Positions 35,987-44,908 are shown, counted from the first letter of the stretch. The stretch: 64,000 nt of DNA from Cytobacillus sp. FSL H8-0458 (GCF_038002165.1 NZ_JBBOBR010000002.1:372001-436000), one strand, 5' to 3'. Translations and numbers: made by a program. Notes: generated from the sequence alone by a model not told the origin.

Positions 35987-36412
35987 TTAATGTCCAACCG
36001 AAATTTTATTTTTTGAAATAGATAACAGGGCAGATTCCCCTGCCTTCGCCAATGCCTTCCAATAGGACGGTATACCCTTATCCTTTTTATTTACAGATTT
36101 ATCCTTTATCGTTTTCAAGACTTCACCTACATGACTGCCTTTATATGAATCTAATGGCTTAAATTTTGTAAAAACTGTCATTCCTTTTAACATATAACAC
36201 TCATGGATCATGTAGTCCTGGTCTACCACCATGATGACGATAGCTCCTGGACTGAATTTTGATCTTTCCATTCCAGAGAATACGAAATAGCCGTCTTCCC
36301 CTTTATAATTACTGATGATTTTGTCCAGGCTTTTCTTATAATATTTAATCTGCAAAAGCGAAAGGGCATGTTGAATGATTAGAAGGGCACATAGGATTAC
36401 AACGAGTTTCAC
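35987..36412 (-). CDS. gutM: Glucitol operon activator protein GutM
   Basis: 141-residue GutM family protein with one N-terminal membrane anchor (KLVVILCALLIIQHALSLL), then a basic cytoplasmic part with SKFSPGAIVIMVVDQDYMIHECY and LKGMTVFTKFK. GutM proteins accompany glucitol-type PTS loci and modulate expression, though the mechanism is poorly known. The start is GTG behind AAGGGGG. It is the first gene of gutM-IIC-IIBC, below a sigma-A promoter with SorC-type operators. Confidence 0.9.
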   Translation of the reverse strand: MKLVVILCALLIIQHALSLLQIKYYKKSLDKIISNYKGEDGYFVFSGMERSKFSPGAIVIMVVDQDYMIHECYMLKGMTVFTKFKPLDSYKGSHVGEVLKTIKDKSVNKKDKGIPSYWKALAKAGESALLSISKNKISVGH

Positions 36413-36452
36413 AAAATTCCCCCTTAATATAAATTTTCATTAATCCTAAAAT

Positions 36453-36466
36453 AGTAACCGCTTACA
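36453..36466. promoter_or_regulatory. cre box in the gutM leader
   Basis: AGTAACCGCTTACA agrees with TGWAANCGNTNWCA at 13 of 14 positions. It lies in the transcribed leader about 40 bp before gutM, a roadblock position for CcpA. Confidence 0.65.
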
Positions 36467-36490
36467 TTTAGAATACAGATAAACCTGGTG

Positions 36491-36502
36491 GAACAAATGT
36501 TC
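36491..36502. promoter_or_regulatory. SorC-type operator copy in the gutM leader
   Basis: GAACAAATGTTC, a perfect inverted repeat (GAACA/TGTTC) with the ACAAATGT core of the regulon motif. Its centre is 58 bp from the promoter-proximal copy. Confidence 0.6.
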
Positions 36503-36548
36503 AACCTTTAAACAATAATCTTGTTTATTTCACATATGACACACTTTG

Positions 36549-36560
36549 TTACATTTGTTA
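36549..36560. promoter_or_regulatory. SorC-type operator at the gutM transcription start
   Basis: TTACATTTGTTA, directly after the -10 box, at about +1 to +12. A weaker second copy (TCACATATGACA, 8 of 12 identical) lies exactly 19 bp downstream at 36530-36541, repeating the tandem layout of the two other promoters. The remaining gap to 36760 holds the promoter and a terminator, and no gene. Confidence 0.7.
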
Positions 36561-36566
36561 GTATTA

Positions 36567-36595
36567 AGAATAATTTAAATCATCAGTACTGTCAA
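36567..36595 (-). promoter_or_regulatory. Promoter of the gutM-IIC-IIBC operon
   Basis: Minus strand TTGACA, 17 bp, TATTCT, with a leader of about 150 nt. Confidence 0.8.
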
Positions 36596-36675
36596 TCAAT
36601 TTTTATATTTATCTGAATCTTAAGGAGAGTAAGTTGCATGCACCATGAATTTCTTGCCTGAAGCATTCATTTACA

Positions 36676-36726
36676 ATATAAAAAAGCTGATTCAGAGCTG
36701 CATAAAAAAACAGCTCTGAATCAGCC
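36676..36726 (-). terminator. Terminator of the small zinc-ribbon gene
   Basis: AGCTGATTCAGAGCTG and CAGCTCTGAATCAGCC form a stem of about 15 bp with a T-run on the minus strand, 37 bp after the gene. Confidence 0.88.
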
Positions 36727-36762
36727 TTTGCCGGACAGTATACTTAAGAAATGAATGAAATA

Positions 36763-37095
36763 CTATTCTCCTTTTATTTTTTTATAGGATTCTTTTGTTT
36801 CATTCAAATACTTCATAAGACGATATGGTTTGCTAAGGACTCTTTTGGGCAGATCCTCTGCTAACTTGTTCGGATCTTTTTTTAATTCTTCGGTTAATCT
36901 AAACGGTTTTGAAGTAATTCTTTTATATACTTCCTTATATAATTCTCTTTTAAAATCCATATTCATCTCATTTGTACGCTTACAATTGTCACATTGTATC
37001 TTATTAATTTTCCCATTTAAATATCTTACATGATGCAGGGTTTCATCCAAGCATTTTGAGCAAAAAAGGTAGGTATCGGTTTCTGAAATTTTCAT
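36763..37095 (-). CDS. Small zinc-ribbon protein ('bh protein' type)
   Basis: 110-residue cytoplasmic protein with a four-cysteine zinc ribbon at the N-terminus (FCSKCLDETLHHV and QCDNCKRT, ~11-43) and a highly charged, helical C-terminal half containing two similar RxxSKPxRL segments (TSKPFRLTEEL and LSKPYRLMKYL). It resembles Bacillus proteins annotated only as bh protein; function unknown. It is monocistronic, with its own terminator, between two SorC-regulated loci. Confidence 0.75.
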   Translation of the reverse strand: MKISETDTYLFCSKCLDETLHHVRYLNGKINKIQCDNCKRTNEMNMDFKRELYKEVYKRITSKPFRLTEELKKDPNKLAEDLPKRVLSKPYRLMKYLNETKESYKKIKGE

Positions 37096-37217
37096 TTATA
37101 CTCTACTCCTTATTAAGGATTCTTAAAAATTGAAATCCTGAATACCTTGATTTTTATTTAAATTCAGTAATCTAATTATATTATATACAGAAAACTTTTG
37201 GTCAGACACTGTTCTGT

Positions 37218-38189
37218 TCAAAACTTTTCGTTTTCGCTTTCGTATTTATTTATTACAGCGCTTGCCGTCTTTTCATCAATTATCAAGACATTAATAATCC
37301 GGCCATGCAATGCACCCAAAACACTCTCTGCTTTTTGCTGCCCTTCAACAAGAGCAATGACCGTCTCAATATTTTTTAATTCCTCCAGCGATATTCCAAT
37401 TACCCGTTTATTTATTGTATCATCCACTTGTATACCCTGATTATTGTAAAATCTGAAGCCAATATCGCCTACTACCCCAAGCCTTTGCAGCTGTGACAGG
37501 TCATCCTCTTGTAAATATCCTATCTTCATTAAGGTAGATTCTTTGTATGGATTTCCGATGCCAATAATCGCCATATCCACATTTCGCCCGCTTTGTAATA
37601 CCAGCTCTATATCCTGCATAGCCATGAGCCTTTCTCTGAGTTCTTCTGTTGCCACTATGGCCGGTGCATATAAATAAGTGCATTGCCCTTTAATTTTCTT
37701 AGCCAGTTCATTGGCTAAGTGATTAGCATGTATTTCGACTTCCTTAACGCCCATTCCTCCTTCTAAAGGAACTACTTGAATATCATTTCTGCGTTCATAG
37801 GGATATTCCTGTATTAGACTGGAAAGTGTAGTTCCCCAGGATATCCCTATACTCTGCACATTTTTTAAATTTCGGGATATATATGTGGCTCCAGCCTGAC
37901 CAATTGCCTGTTTGGCCATTTCTCCCGGTAAATCATCATTGGGTACCACAATAGCACTTTCCAGATTGAAATATTGCTCCAGTTTCTGTTCCAGTTCCAC
38001 TGTCATAACACTCTCATCTTTAATGTAGATATTTACAATACCTTCCTCTTTTGCTTTTTGCAGCAGCTTTGAAATAACAGGCCTCGAAACTTTTAGTTTT
38101 TTTGCTACATCCGCCTGTGTCAGACCTTCTTTATAATATAGGTTTGCAACCTTCACCAATTGCCTCTTTTCATGCCAGTCCACACTCAT
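37218..38189 (-). CDS. SorC/DeoR-type sugar-binding transcriptional regulator (second)
   Basis: 323-residue regulator with HTH LYYKEGLTQADVAKKLKVSR and PVISKLLQKAKEEGIVNI (~17-54) and a SorC ligand domain (SWGTTLSSLIQEY, VPLEGGMGVKEVEIHAN, AIIGIGNP, ALVEGQQKAESVL). It is divergent from the galactitol-type PTS operon; the palindrome GAACAATTGTTC lies between. ATG 38189 follows AAAGGAG. It presumably regulates the PTS operon and itself in response to a sugar phosphate. Confidence 0.92.
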   Translation of the reverse strand: MSVDWHEKRQLVKVANLYYKEGLTQADVAKKLKVSRPVISKLLQKAKEEGIVNIYIKDESVMTVELEQKLEQYFNLESAIVVPNDDLPGEMAKQAIGQAGATYISRNLKNVQSIGISWGTTLSSLIQEYPYERRNDIQVVPLEGGMGVKEVEIHANHLANELAKKIKGQCTYLYAPAIVATEELRERLMAMQDIELVLQSGRNVDMAIIGIGNPYKESTLMKIGYLQEDDLSQLQRLGVVGDIGFRFYNNQGIQVDDTINKRVIGISLEELKNIETVIALVEGQQKAESVLGALHGRIINVLIIDEKTASAVINKYESENEKF

Positions 38190-38349
38190 TACTCCTTTAA
38201 CGCCAGGTTATTTAATCATGTTTTGATAGTTTAGGCTATTTTACCATACTCCTTTTTTTAATTAAAAAAAGACCGGAATATGTTGTGTTTCTAAATAGTA
38301 ATTGACTATTTCATTTGAATCAGGTAATTTATACAAAAGTTCTTATGGT

Positions 38350-38361
38350 GAACAATTGTTC
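38350..38361. promoter_or_regulatory. Candidate operator of the second SorC regulator
   Basis: GAACAATTGTTC, a perfect 12-bp palindrome. It overlaps a possible minus-strand -35 (TTGTTC, 16 bp, TATAAA) of the regulator gene and lies about 60 bp upstream of the PTS operon promoter. Confidence 0.6.
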
Positions 38362-38409
38362 AGCACAGTCTTATACAAAATTTTTCGTTCCATAGGATAA
38401 AAGTTGTTA

Positions 38410-38423
38410 TGAAAACGATTACA
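38410..38423. promoter_or_regulatory. cre box of the galactitol-type PTS operon
   Basis: TGAAAACGATTACA matches the CcpA consensus TGWAANCGNTNWCA at all 14 positions and overlaps the -35 region. Confidence 0.8.
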
Positions 38424-38448
38424 ATTATCAAATTATTTAAAATATAAT
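38419..38448 (+). promoter_or_regulatory. Promoter of the galactitol-type PTS operon
   Basis: TTACAA, 18 bp, TATAAT, 22 bp before the first codon of the PRD regulator. Confidence 0.6.
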
Positions 38449-38470
38449 AAGTCCAAAGGAGGTTATAGAC

Positions 38471-40513
38471 ATGTTCCTTGATGATCGAAGTGTTAATTTA
38501 CTAAATGTATTAATACGGACACCTCAAATAAAAAGTAAGGAACTGGAAGAAAAATTAAACCTTAGCAGACGGCAAATCGCCTATTCTATCGATAAGATCA
38601 ATCAGTGGCTGGGCCTGAAAAATTTATTGCCCATCACCAAAAGCCGCAATGGATATTTTATTATCGATAAAAAGGTATTTGATTATTTTTCCATTCATCA
38701 TTCACAATCTGCACTCCTTGAGGAGTATATTCCTACGGAAAAAGAACGGGCATTATTAATTATTTTATATTTACTTGGCAAAAAGGAAGAAGTATCACTA
38801 TTCCATATTATTGATCTCTTAAATGTCAGTAAAAATACAGTCATCAAAGATATCAAAGAAGCCTCGGAGTTCCTTGGGGAATATTCTTTGGCTATCCACT
38901 ATTCGAGGACGGAAGGCTATGATATCAGCGGAGAAGAATTCCAAATACGTAAATTATTAATCATAGTTGTTAAATCCGTATTAAATCTCTTTAACGGGCA
39001 TATGTACTTTGAAAAGTTCCTGCAAATAGATATACGTCATATGCAAGAAAAAATAAGATCCATTGAAGAGCTGTTAGAGATCCACTTAACAGATGAAAGC
39101 TATGAAAGGTTGCCATATGTCATAGAATTAATTTTTATCAGAATAAATCAAGGGCATTTATTGAATGAAGACTTTCATGTTGGGATAGAGGAGTTAGCAG
39201 ATACTAAAGAATATATTGCATCCGAAAAGCTATTAAAGGATGAAACGGATATTCCAATCTGTGAGAGAATATGGCTCACCCTTCAGTTATTAACTTCAAA
39301 TGTTCACTCAGCAGAAATCCTTACTGACCAGCACTTACAGGATCTTAAAGGGGCAATTAATGAGGTACTCCTCTTATTTGAGAAAAAGTCGTGTATTTAC
39401 ATTGCTGATAAGAACGAGATTCTTGAAAAACTTCTGCTCCATATGAGACCAGCATACTACCGCATCAAATATCACCTTACTCTTAAGGATCACTATTCTT
39501 TTGAAATGATTGAGGAATATACGGAATTACATGATATGGTTTCCTCTTCAATTAGTCCTCTGGAGGAGCTAATTCAAGATCAGTTTCCTCCTGGTGAGAT
39601 TGCCTTTATTACAATGTTTCTGGCCGGACAGCTTATTAAACAGGGAGAAGAACTCAAAAAAAAGAAGAAAGCCTTGGTAGTTTGTACAAATGGGCTTACC
39701 ATTTCCAAAATCATGAGACAAACATTGCGGGAGATTTTTCCGGAGTTCCACTTTGTTGAAAGTTTATCATTAAGACAATTTCAGGCTTACCAGTTTGAAT
39801 ACGATATTGTTTTTAGCACCATTCCTGTTCAATCATCAAAGCCGTCTTTTTTAATTAATCCTCTTATGACTTTAATCGAAAAAGAAACTTTGCGAAATCA
39901 GGTAATCAATTCCATTGATGAGGCCAGTTATCCAACCCTAAATATTAGCAGGGTAATGGACACAATTAAAGAGAATGCTATCGTAACAGATGAATTAGCC
40001 CTATTAACCTCGTTGTCCAATTTGTTTCAGCCTAAACAAAGTATAGAGACTGCAGGTAATAGAATCCTTGCCTATGGCTTGAAACAGTTTTTGCCCAATG
40101 AGTTTATCCAAATAAAAGATCGGGCAGAAACCTGGCAGGATGCCATAGTTATTGCATGTGACCCCTTGATAAGAAATAACATTATCAAACCATCATATGT
40201 AAAAGCCCTGCTTGAAGAAAATGATCATCAGCAGATTTATAGTTTTTTAGGAAACAGCATGGCTATCCCGCATGCAGCTCCTGAAAAAGGAGTATCCCGT
40301 GATGCCTTCGCCATGCTGATACTAAAAAATCCAGTTGCCTTTGCGAATGGGCACAAGGTTTCCATAGTTACACCACTCGCCATTTATAACCAGAACAAGC
40401 ATCTGAAAGCGCTATCCCAATTAGCTGAGCTAGCTGAGGATAAAGTGAAGATGGAACGATTAATAGAAGCAAAAGACGCTGCTGATGCCTGGTTTACTAT
40501 AAATGGAAGTTGA
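38471..40513 (+). CDS. PRD-containing transcriptional regulator with EIIB- and EIIA-like domains (second)
   Basis: 680-residue MtlR/LicR-like regulator. N-terminal HTHs (LEEKLNLSRRQIAYSIDKIN and IIDLLNVSKNTVIKDIKEAS), PRD1, PRD2, an EIIB-like segment with Cys in VVCTNGLTISKIM (~400), and a C-terminal EIIA-like domain with His in MAIPHAAPEKGV (~600). In PRD2 the position that reads YIAMHFGG in the homologue at 8698-10815 is FITMFLAG here, so one regulatory His appears to be lost, while LLLHMRPAYYRIKY keeps the other. ATG 38471 behind AAAGGAGG. It is the first gene of the PTS operon. Confidence 0.9.
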   Translation: MFLDDRSVNLLNVLIRTPQIKSKELEEKLNLSRRQIAYSIDKINQWLGLKNLLPITKSRNGYFIIDKKVFDYFSIHHSQSALLEEYIPTEKERALLIILYLLGKKEEVSLFHIIDLLNVSKNTVIKDIKEASEFLGEYSLAIHYSRTEGYDISGEEFQIRKLLIIVVKSVLNLFNGHMYFEKFLQIDIRHMQEKIRSIEELLEIHLTDESYERLPYVIELIFIRINQGHLLNEDFHVGIEELADTKEYIASEKLLKDETDIPICERIWLTLQLLTSNVHSAEILTDQHLQDLKGAINEVLLLFEKKSCIYIADKNEILEKLLLHMRPAYYRIKYHLTLKDHYSFEMIEEYTELHDMVSSSISPLEELIQDQFPPGEIAFITMFLAGQLIKQGEELKKKKKALVVCTNGLTISKIMRQTLREIFPEFHFVESLSLRQFQAYQFEYDIVFSTIPVQSSKPSFLINPLMTLIEKETLRNQVINSIDEASYPTLNISRVMDTIKENAIVTDELALLTSLSNLFQPKQSIETAGNRILAYGLKQFLPNEFIQIKDRAETWQDAIVIACDPLIRNNIIKPSYVKALLEENDHQQIYSFLGNSMAIPHAAPEKGVSRDAFAMLILKNPVAFANGHKVSIVTPLAIYNQNKHLKALSQLAELAEDKVKMERLIEAKDAADAWFTINGS

Positions 40514-40532
40514 ATGGGCAGGAGGAAGAAAA

Positions 40533-40991
40533 ATGTTTTTTGATAAGAAGATTACTTTATTTAACTTAGAAGCTTGCGACCGACAGGATGCATTGCGGCA
40601 AATGGTAAATTCCCTCCGCGCCGAGAATTTAGTGGCAGCTTCTTTTGAACAAGGAATCTTAGAGCGTGAGGAGTCTTTTCCAACTGGTTTAGCTGTGAAA
40701 CCATTCGGGGTGGCCATTCCCCATACAGATGCAGATAAAGTCATATGTCCGCAAATCGCTTTTGCGTCCCTAAAAAACCCTGTGAAGTTCCTTGTCATGG
40801 GCAATAACGCACAAGAAGAAATAGATGTCTCGCTTATCTTTATGCTGGCTTTAAAGAATCCAGCAGATCAGCTGACAATGCTGCAGCGCTTAATGGAGAT
40901 TCTTCAAGACCAAATTTTATTGACTGAATTTTCCGAATGCAAGAACAAAAATGAGTTTGATGATTTATTAAACAGAATTGGTCTGAAATAA
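40533..40991 (+). CDS. gatA: PTS galactitol-type transporter subunit IIA
   Basis: 152-residue EIIA of the fructose/mannitol/galactitol fold; the phospho-His lies in FGVAIPHTDADKV (~68). MFFDKKITLFNLEACDRQDAL starts at ATG 40533, 7 nt after GGAGG; an ATG at 40503 inside the regulator gene end is rejected. Immediately after the PRD regulator and 30 bp before IIC. Confidence 0.9.
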   Translation: MFFDKKITLFNLEACDRQDALRQMVNSLRAENLVAASFEQGILEREESFPTGLAVKPFGVAIPHTDADKVICPQIAFASLKNPVKFLVMGNNAQEEIDVSLIFMLALKNPADQLTMLQRLMEILQDQILLTEFSECKNKNEFDDLLNRIGLK

Positions 40992-41020
40992 ATTTCAGAC
41001 AATAAAAAAGGGGGATTTAA

Positions 41021-42379
41021 ATGTCGGTTTTACAATGGTTTGTTGACCTTGGTGCCAGCGTAATGCTTCCAATTCTTTTGTTTATCTTTGGGATTGTGTT
41101 AGGAACAAAGCCTTCAAAAGCTTTTAAAGCTGGTTTAACCGTCGGCATTGGCTTTATTGGGCTGAATCTTGTAATTGGGCTGTTAACAAGCAGCTTAGGA
41201 CCTGCGGCAAAGGCCATGGTTGATAATTTTGGCTTCCAGCTTGACACCATAGATGTAGGATGGCCGGCTGCGGCTGCCATTTCTTATGGTACTGCTTTAG
41301 GAAGTTTGGCAATCCCTTTGGGAATTGGCTTAAATGTAGTCTTATTGATTACCGGCCTGACAAAAACGCTGGACGTTGATATCTGGGATTATTGGCACTG
41401 TGCTTTCACAGGATCTCTAGTATATGCCTTAACAGGAAACTTCGCTCTTGGCTTATATACTATTGCCATTCATTTAGTTGTCATTTTCTTCTTAGGGGAT
41501 TTAATTGCAAAAGATATTGAAAAGTTCTATGGTTTTCCAAAAATCACTTTCCCTCACGGGGCCTCTGCACCATCTTATCTTGTAGCAAAACCTTTAAACT
41601 GGGTGTTTGACCGAATTCCCGGCTTTAATAAATTAGAAGCTAATCCTGAGACTATCCAAAAAAGATTGGGAATTTTCGGGGATTCGACTGTAATGGGTGT
41701 ATTAATCGGTATCGTGATTGGTTTCCTGGCAGGATATAGTGTAAAGGAAGTTATGCAGCTTGCTGTACAAACTGGTGCCGTGATGATGTTAATGCCCCGC
41801 ATGGTTTCATTGCTTATGGAAGGGCTTGCCCCGATCTCTGAAGCAGCCAGTGATTTTGTCAGAAAACGCATGCCGGGCCGTGACCTTTATATTGGTATGG
41901 ACAGTGCATTATCGGTAGGTCATCCTGCTGTTTTATCAGCCTCCTTAATTATTGTGCCGATTACTTTGTTTTTAGCGGTCATTTTGCCTGGAAATACAGT
42001 CTTGCCGTTTGGCGATTTGGCAACCATACCATTCTTGGTTTGTTTAATGACTCCAGTATTTAGAGGGAATATTATCAGAACTGTTGTGGCCGGAACACTT
42101 TATATGGCAGTAGGTCTGCTTATCGCTTCTTGGGCTGCTCCTTTAATAACCGATGCCGCCCTTGCAGCAAATTTTGATATGGCCGGAAATTCCAGTATCT
42201 CTGCCCTTGTTGACGGAGCTGTCTGGACAACATTTATCTTTGTTGGTCTAGCTAAGGTGCTCAACTGGACAGGAATTACTCTTATAGGTTTAGCCGCTTT
42301 TGGAGGTTTGATTTACCTGAATAAGATCAAGCCAAAACGTGAGGCGAAACTTAATAATGATACCGGAGTCGGCTTATAA
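41021..42379 (+). CDS. gatC: PTS galactitol-type transporter subunit IIC
   Basis: 452-residue membrane permease with about ten hydrophobic segments. LQWFVDLGASVMLPILLFI, GLNVVLLITGLTKTLDVDIWD, DYWHCAFTGSLVY and PGRDLYIGMDSALSVGHPAV are typical of GatC. ATG 41021 behind AAAGGGGGA. The IIB gene comes after an intervening aldolase-like gene. Confidence 0.93.
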   Translation: MSVLQWFVDLGASVMLPILLFIFGIVLGTKPSKAFKAGLTVGIGFIGLNLVIGLLTSSLGPAAKAMVDNFGFQLDTIDVGWPAAAAISYGTALGSLAIPLGIGLNVVLLITGLTKTLDVDIWDYWHCAFTGSLVYALTGNFALGLYTIAIHLVVIFFLGDLIAKDIEKFYGFPKITFPHGASAPSYLVAKPLNWVFDRIPGFNKLEANPETIQKRLGIFGDSTVMGVLIGIVIGFLAGYSVKEVMQLAVQTGAVMMLMPRMVSLLMEGLAPISEAASDFVRKRMPGRDLYIGMDSALSVGHPAVLSASLIIVPITLFLAVILPGNTVLPFGDLATIPFLVCLMTPVFRGNIIRTVVAGTLYMAVGLLIASWAAPLITDAALAANFDMAGNSSISALVDGAVWTTFIFVGLAKVLNWTGITLIGLAAFGGLIYLNKIKPKREAKLNNDTGVGL

Positions 42380-42409
42380 AAATATCCCTGATTGAAGAAG
42401 GTGATCTAT

Positions 42410-43078
42410 ATGTATCAGGTTTGGAAGCAATTAGTATGTGATGCAAACAAGACATTAAAAGAATTGCAGCTTGTCAAATGGACCAGCGGAAATGTCAGTT
42501 ACAGAGATAAAGAGAGTAATAATGTAATCATTAAACCAAGCGGCGTCCACTTTGATGTTCTAAAGCCAGAGGATATGGTTGTACTCGATCTGGATGGAAA
42601 TATTGTGGAGGGGCGGCTGAAGCCTTCAGTAGACACTGCCAGCCACTTATTTGTTTATCGGAGACGTGACGATATTCACAGCATTGTCCATACCCATTCA
42701 CCGTTTGCTACCAGCTTTGCTATACGAGGGTTAGGAATCCCTTCGTATACCACAACAGCTGCCAATATGTTTAAAGAAGGTGTCCCCTGCTCAGATTATG
42801 CAGCGATTGGTGAAGATGAGGTCGGCAAGCAAATTATTGACCACATTGGGGATTTGCCAGCTGTGCTGCTGCGGAACCATGGAGTCTTTACGGCAGGAAA
42901 GGATATTGAAAGTGCACTAAAGGCTGCTGTACTGCTGGAAGAAACGGCAGAGTACGCGCATTATGCCACATTGCACGAGCCTGATCTCGCACCACTAAGC
43001 AGAGATATTGTACTTCAATGTCATGTTTTCTATAAAACGTCCTACGGCCAAAACGAAAAAACAAACAATACTATCTAA
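42410..43078 (+). CDS. Class II aldolase / sugar-phosphate epimerase family protein
   Basis: 222-residue zinc enzyme of the FucA/AraD family. Zn ligands are in IVHTHSPFATSFA (HxH, ~91-93) and LLRNHGVF (third His, ~151). WTSGNVSYR and IKPSGVHFD bind phosphate. The residue that is Glu in aldolases (PSSE) is Asp here in KPSVDTASH, which recalls AraD/UlaF-type L-ribulose-5-phosphate 4-epimerases (PSSDTPTH), while the rest is mixed. It probably acts on the ketose or polyol phosphate produced after import. ATG 42410 behind AAGGTG; an upstream TTG at 42392 is less likely. Confidence 0.85.
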   Translation: MYQVWKQLVCDANKTLKELQLVKWTSGNVSYRDKESNNVIIKPSGVHFDVLKPEDMVVLDLDGNIVEGRLKPSVDTASHLFVYRRRDDIHSIVHTHSPFATSFAIRGLGIPSYTTTAANMFKEGVPCSDYAAIGEDEVGKQIIDHIGDLPAVLLRNHGVFTAGKDIESALKAAVLLEETAEYAHYATLHEPDLAPLSRDIVLQCHVFYKTSYGQNEKTNNTI

Positions 43079-43092
43079 AAGGGTGAGGTAAA

Positions 43093-43377
43093 ATGAAAAA
43101 ATTATTGATTATGTGCGGAACAGGAATTGCCACATCAACAATTGTAACTGGAAAAGTTAAATCCTGGCTCGAAGAAAACAATCTGCAAACGAAAGTAAAG
43201 TTATTTCAATCTAAAATCAGCGAAGAACTCGGCCGAATTGATGAGTATGATATCATCGTTTCCACTACACTTGTTCCAGATAATATTAAAAGCAAAGTCA
43301 TTGATGGTGTCCCTTTATTGACAGGCATTGGCAAAGAGGCCATGTTTGAGAAAATTAAAGAGCAAATTCTAGCGTAA
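43093..43377 (+). CDS. gatB: PTS galactitol-type transporter subunit IIB
   Basis: 94-residue IIB protein. The phosphocysteine is in LLIMCGTGIATSTIV (Cys ~8), as in GatB. ATG 43093 behind GGGTGAGG. Last gene of regulator-IIA-IIC-aldolase-IIB. The usual polyol-phosphate dehydrogenase is not in this operon, so the second step must be encoded elsewhere or is not needed. Confidence 0.92.
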   Translation: MKKLLIMCGTGIATSTIVTGKVKSWLEENNLQTKVKLFQSKISEELGRIDEYDIIVSTTLVPDNIKSKVIDGVPLLTGIGKEAMFEKIKEQILA

Positions 43378-43407
43378 TATACAGGGAATAGCCTATCAAA
43401 AATATAA

Positions 43408-43445
43408 GAGACACCTGCATTTCATTGCAGGTGTCTCTTTTGTTT
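43408..43445. terminator. Bidirectional terminator between convergent PTS and semialdehyde dehydrogenase operons
   Basis: GAGACACCTGCA and TGCAGGTGTCTC form a perfect 12-bp stem with a 6-nt loop, followed by TTTTGTTTT on the plus strand and a mirrored A-rich side. Confidence 0.92.
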
Positions 43446-43450
43446 TATTC

Positions 43451-44908
43451 CTACCAGCGTGCAGTCAGCATCTTTCTCCTTGTATAGAATTCCACTCCAT
43501 CCGTCCCGTTTGCATGAAGGTCTCCGTAGAAGGAGTTTTTCCAGCCGGAGAATGGGAAGAAGGCCATTGGCGCCGGGACGCCGATGTTAACTCCGAGCAT
43601 GCCGACCTCGATGTTTTCTCTGAAGTAGCGGACGCTGCTTCCGCTGTCAGTGAATAAGCATGCACCGTTTCCAAAGTCGGATTTGTTCGTAAGCTCAATC
43701 GCTTCTTCAAGATTTTTTACACGCACCACAGAAAGTACCGGTGCGAAAATTTCTTCTTTCCAGATTTTCATTGATGGATCTACATTATCAAAAATCGTTG
43801 GTCCAATGAAGTAGCCGTTTCCGTGGTATGCTTCATCTTTGCGGCCATCACGGACAAGTTTTGCTCCTTCTTTTTCACCAATTTCGATGTAATTGCTTGT
43901 GCGTTCCTTGTTTTCCTGGCGGATGACCGGGCCAAGGAATACATTTTCATCTAAACCATTTCCAATTGTCAGCTGGCTCGCCTGCTCATTCAGCTTCGCA
44001 ACCAGCTCGTCTGCAACAGTATCAACAGCTACGACTACAGAGCAGGCCATGCACCTTTCACCTGCTGAACCATACGCAGCAGCGATAATTTCCTTAACCG
44101 CGCCATCAAGGTCTGCATCAGGCAGCACGATTGAGTGGTTCTTAGCGCCAGCCAGCGCCTGGACGCGCTTGCCTTTAGCCGTTGCAGATTTATAGATATA
44201 CTCGGCAACAGGCTGGGAGCCAACGAATGAAATAGCCGGTACATCCTTATGGTCGATCAGGCTGTTTACCACGTCATGTGCGCCATGGACAATATTGAAT
44301 ACGCCAGCTGGAAGGCCTGCTTCTGTGAACAGCTCTGCCAGGCGGTTTGCAAGGATTGGCGTTCTTTCAGATGGCTTTAACACAAAGGTGTTGCCGCAGG
44401 CAATCGCGAGTGGGAACATCCAGCAGGGAACCATCATCGGGAAGTTGAAAGGCGTGATGCCGCCAATGACACCAACAGGATAGCGGTACATGCCTGATTC
44501 AATGTTTGTCGCAATATCCGGAAGCTGCTTGCCCATCATGAGAGATGGAGCACCTGCAGCGAATTCCACACATTCTATTCCGCGCTGCACCTCGCCGTAT
44601 GCTTCTTTATAGTTCTTTCCGTTTTCCTGAGTAATGAGCTTTGCCAGCTCGTCCCAGTTATCTATTAAAAGCTGCTGGTATTTAAATAGAATTCTCGCTC
44701 TTTTTGGCACCGGCGTTTTGCTCCAGACTTTAAAAGCTTCCTTGGCAGCCTGTACAGCATTGTCGACATCTTCACGTGTGGAAATCGGTGTGCGGGCAAG
44801 CTCCTCGCCTGTTGCCGGATTTGGCACCACTTCGAATTTATCTGTATTGGCATCCACCCATTCGCCATTGATAAAGTTTTTTAATACTGTAGTTGTTGTC
44901 GCTGTCAT
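43451..44908 (-). CDS. mmsA: CoA-acylating methylmalonate-semialdehyde dehydrogenase family protein
   Basis: 485-residue ALDH of the MMSDH branch, which converts (methyl)malonate semialdehyde to propionyl- or acetyl-CoA plus CO2 with NAD and Co[32 protein letters not shown] and [15 protein letters not shown] are MMSDH-specific, and the catalytic Cys is in [12 protein letters not shown] (~284). AKNH replaces the catalytic Glu motif of hydrolytic ALDHs. ATG 44908 behind AAAGGGGA. It is the last gene after an Fe-alcohol dehydrogenase and a GntP permease, under a sigma-54 promoter, so the semialdehyde probably comes from an imported hydroxy acid. Confidence 0.93.
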   Translation of the reverse strand: MTATTTTVLKNFINGEWVDANTDKFEVVPNPATGEELARTPISTREDVDNAVQAAKEAFKVWSKTPVPKRARILFKYQQLLIDNWDELAKLITQENGKNYKEAYGEVQRGIECVEFAAGAPSLMMGKQLPDIATNIESGMYRYPVGVIGGITPFNFPMMVPCWMFPLAIACGNTFVLKPSERTPILANRLAELFTEAGLPAGVFNIVHGAHDVVNSLIDHKDVPAISFVGSQPVAEYIYKSATAKGKRVQALAGAKNHSIVLPDADLDGAVKEIIAAAYGSAGERCMACSVVVAVDTVADELVAKLNEQASQLTIGNGLDENVFLGPVIRQENKERTSNYIEIGEKEGAKLVRDGRKDEAYHGNGYFIGPTIFDNVDPSMKIWKEEIFAPVLSVVRVKNLEEAIELTNKSDFGNGACLFTDSGSSVRYFRENIEVGMLGVNIGVPAPMAFFPFSGWKNSFYGDLHANGTDGVEFYTRRKMLTARW

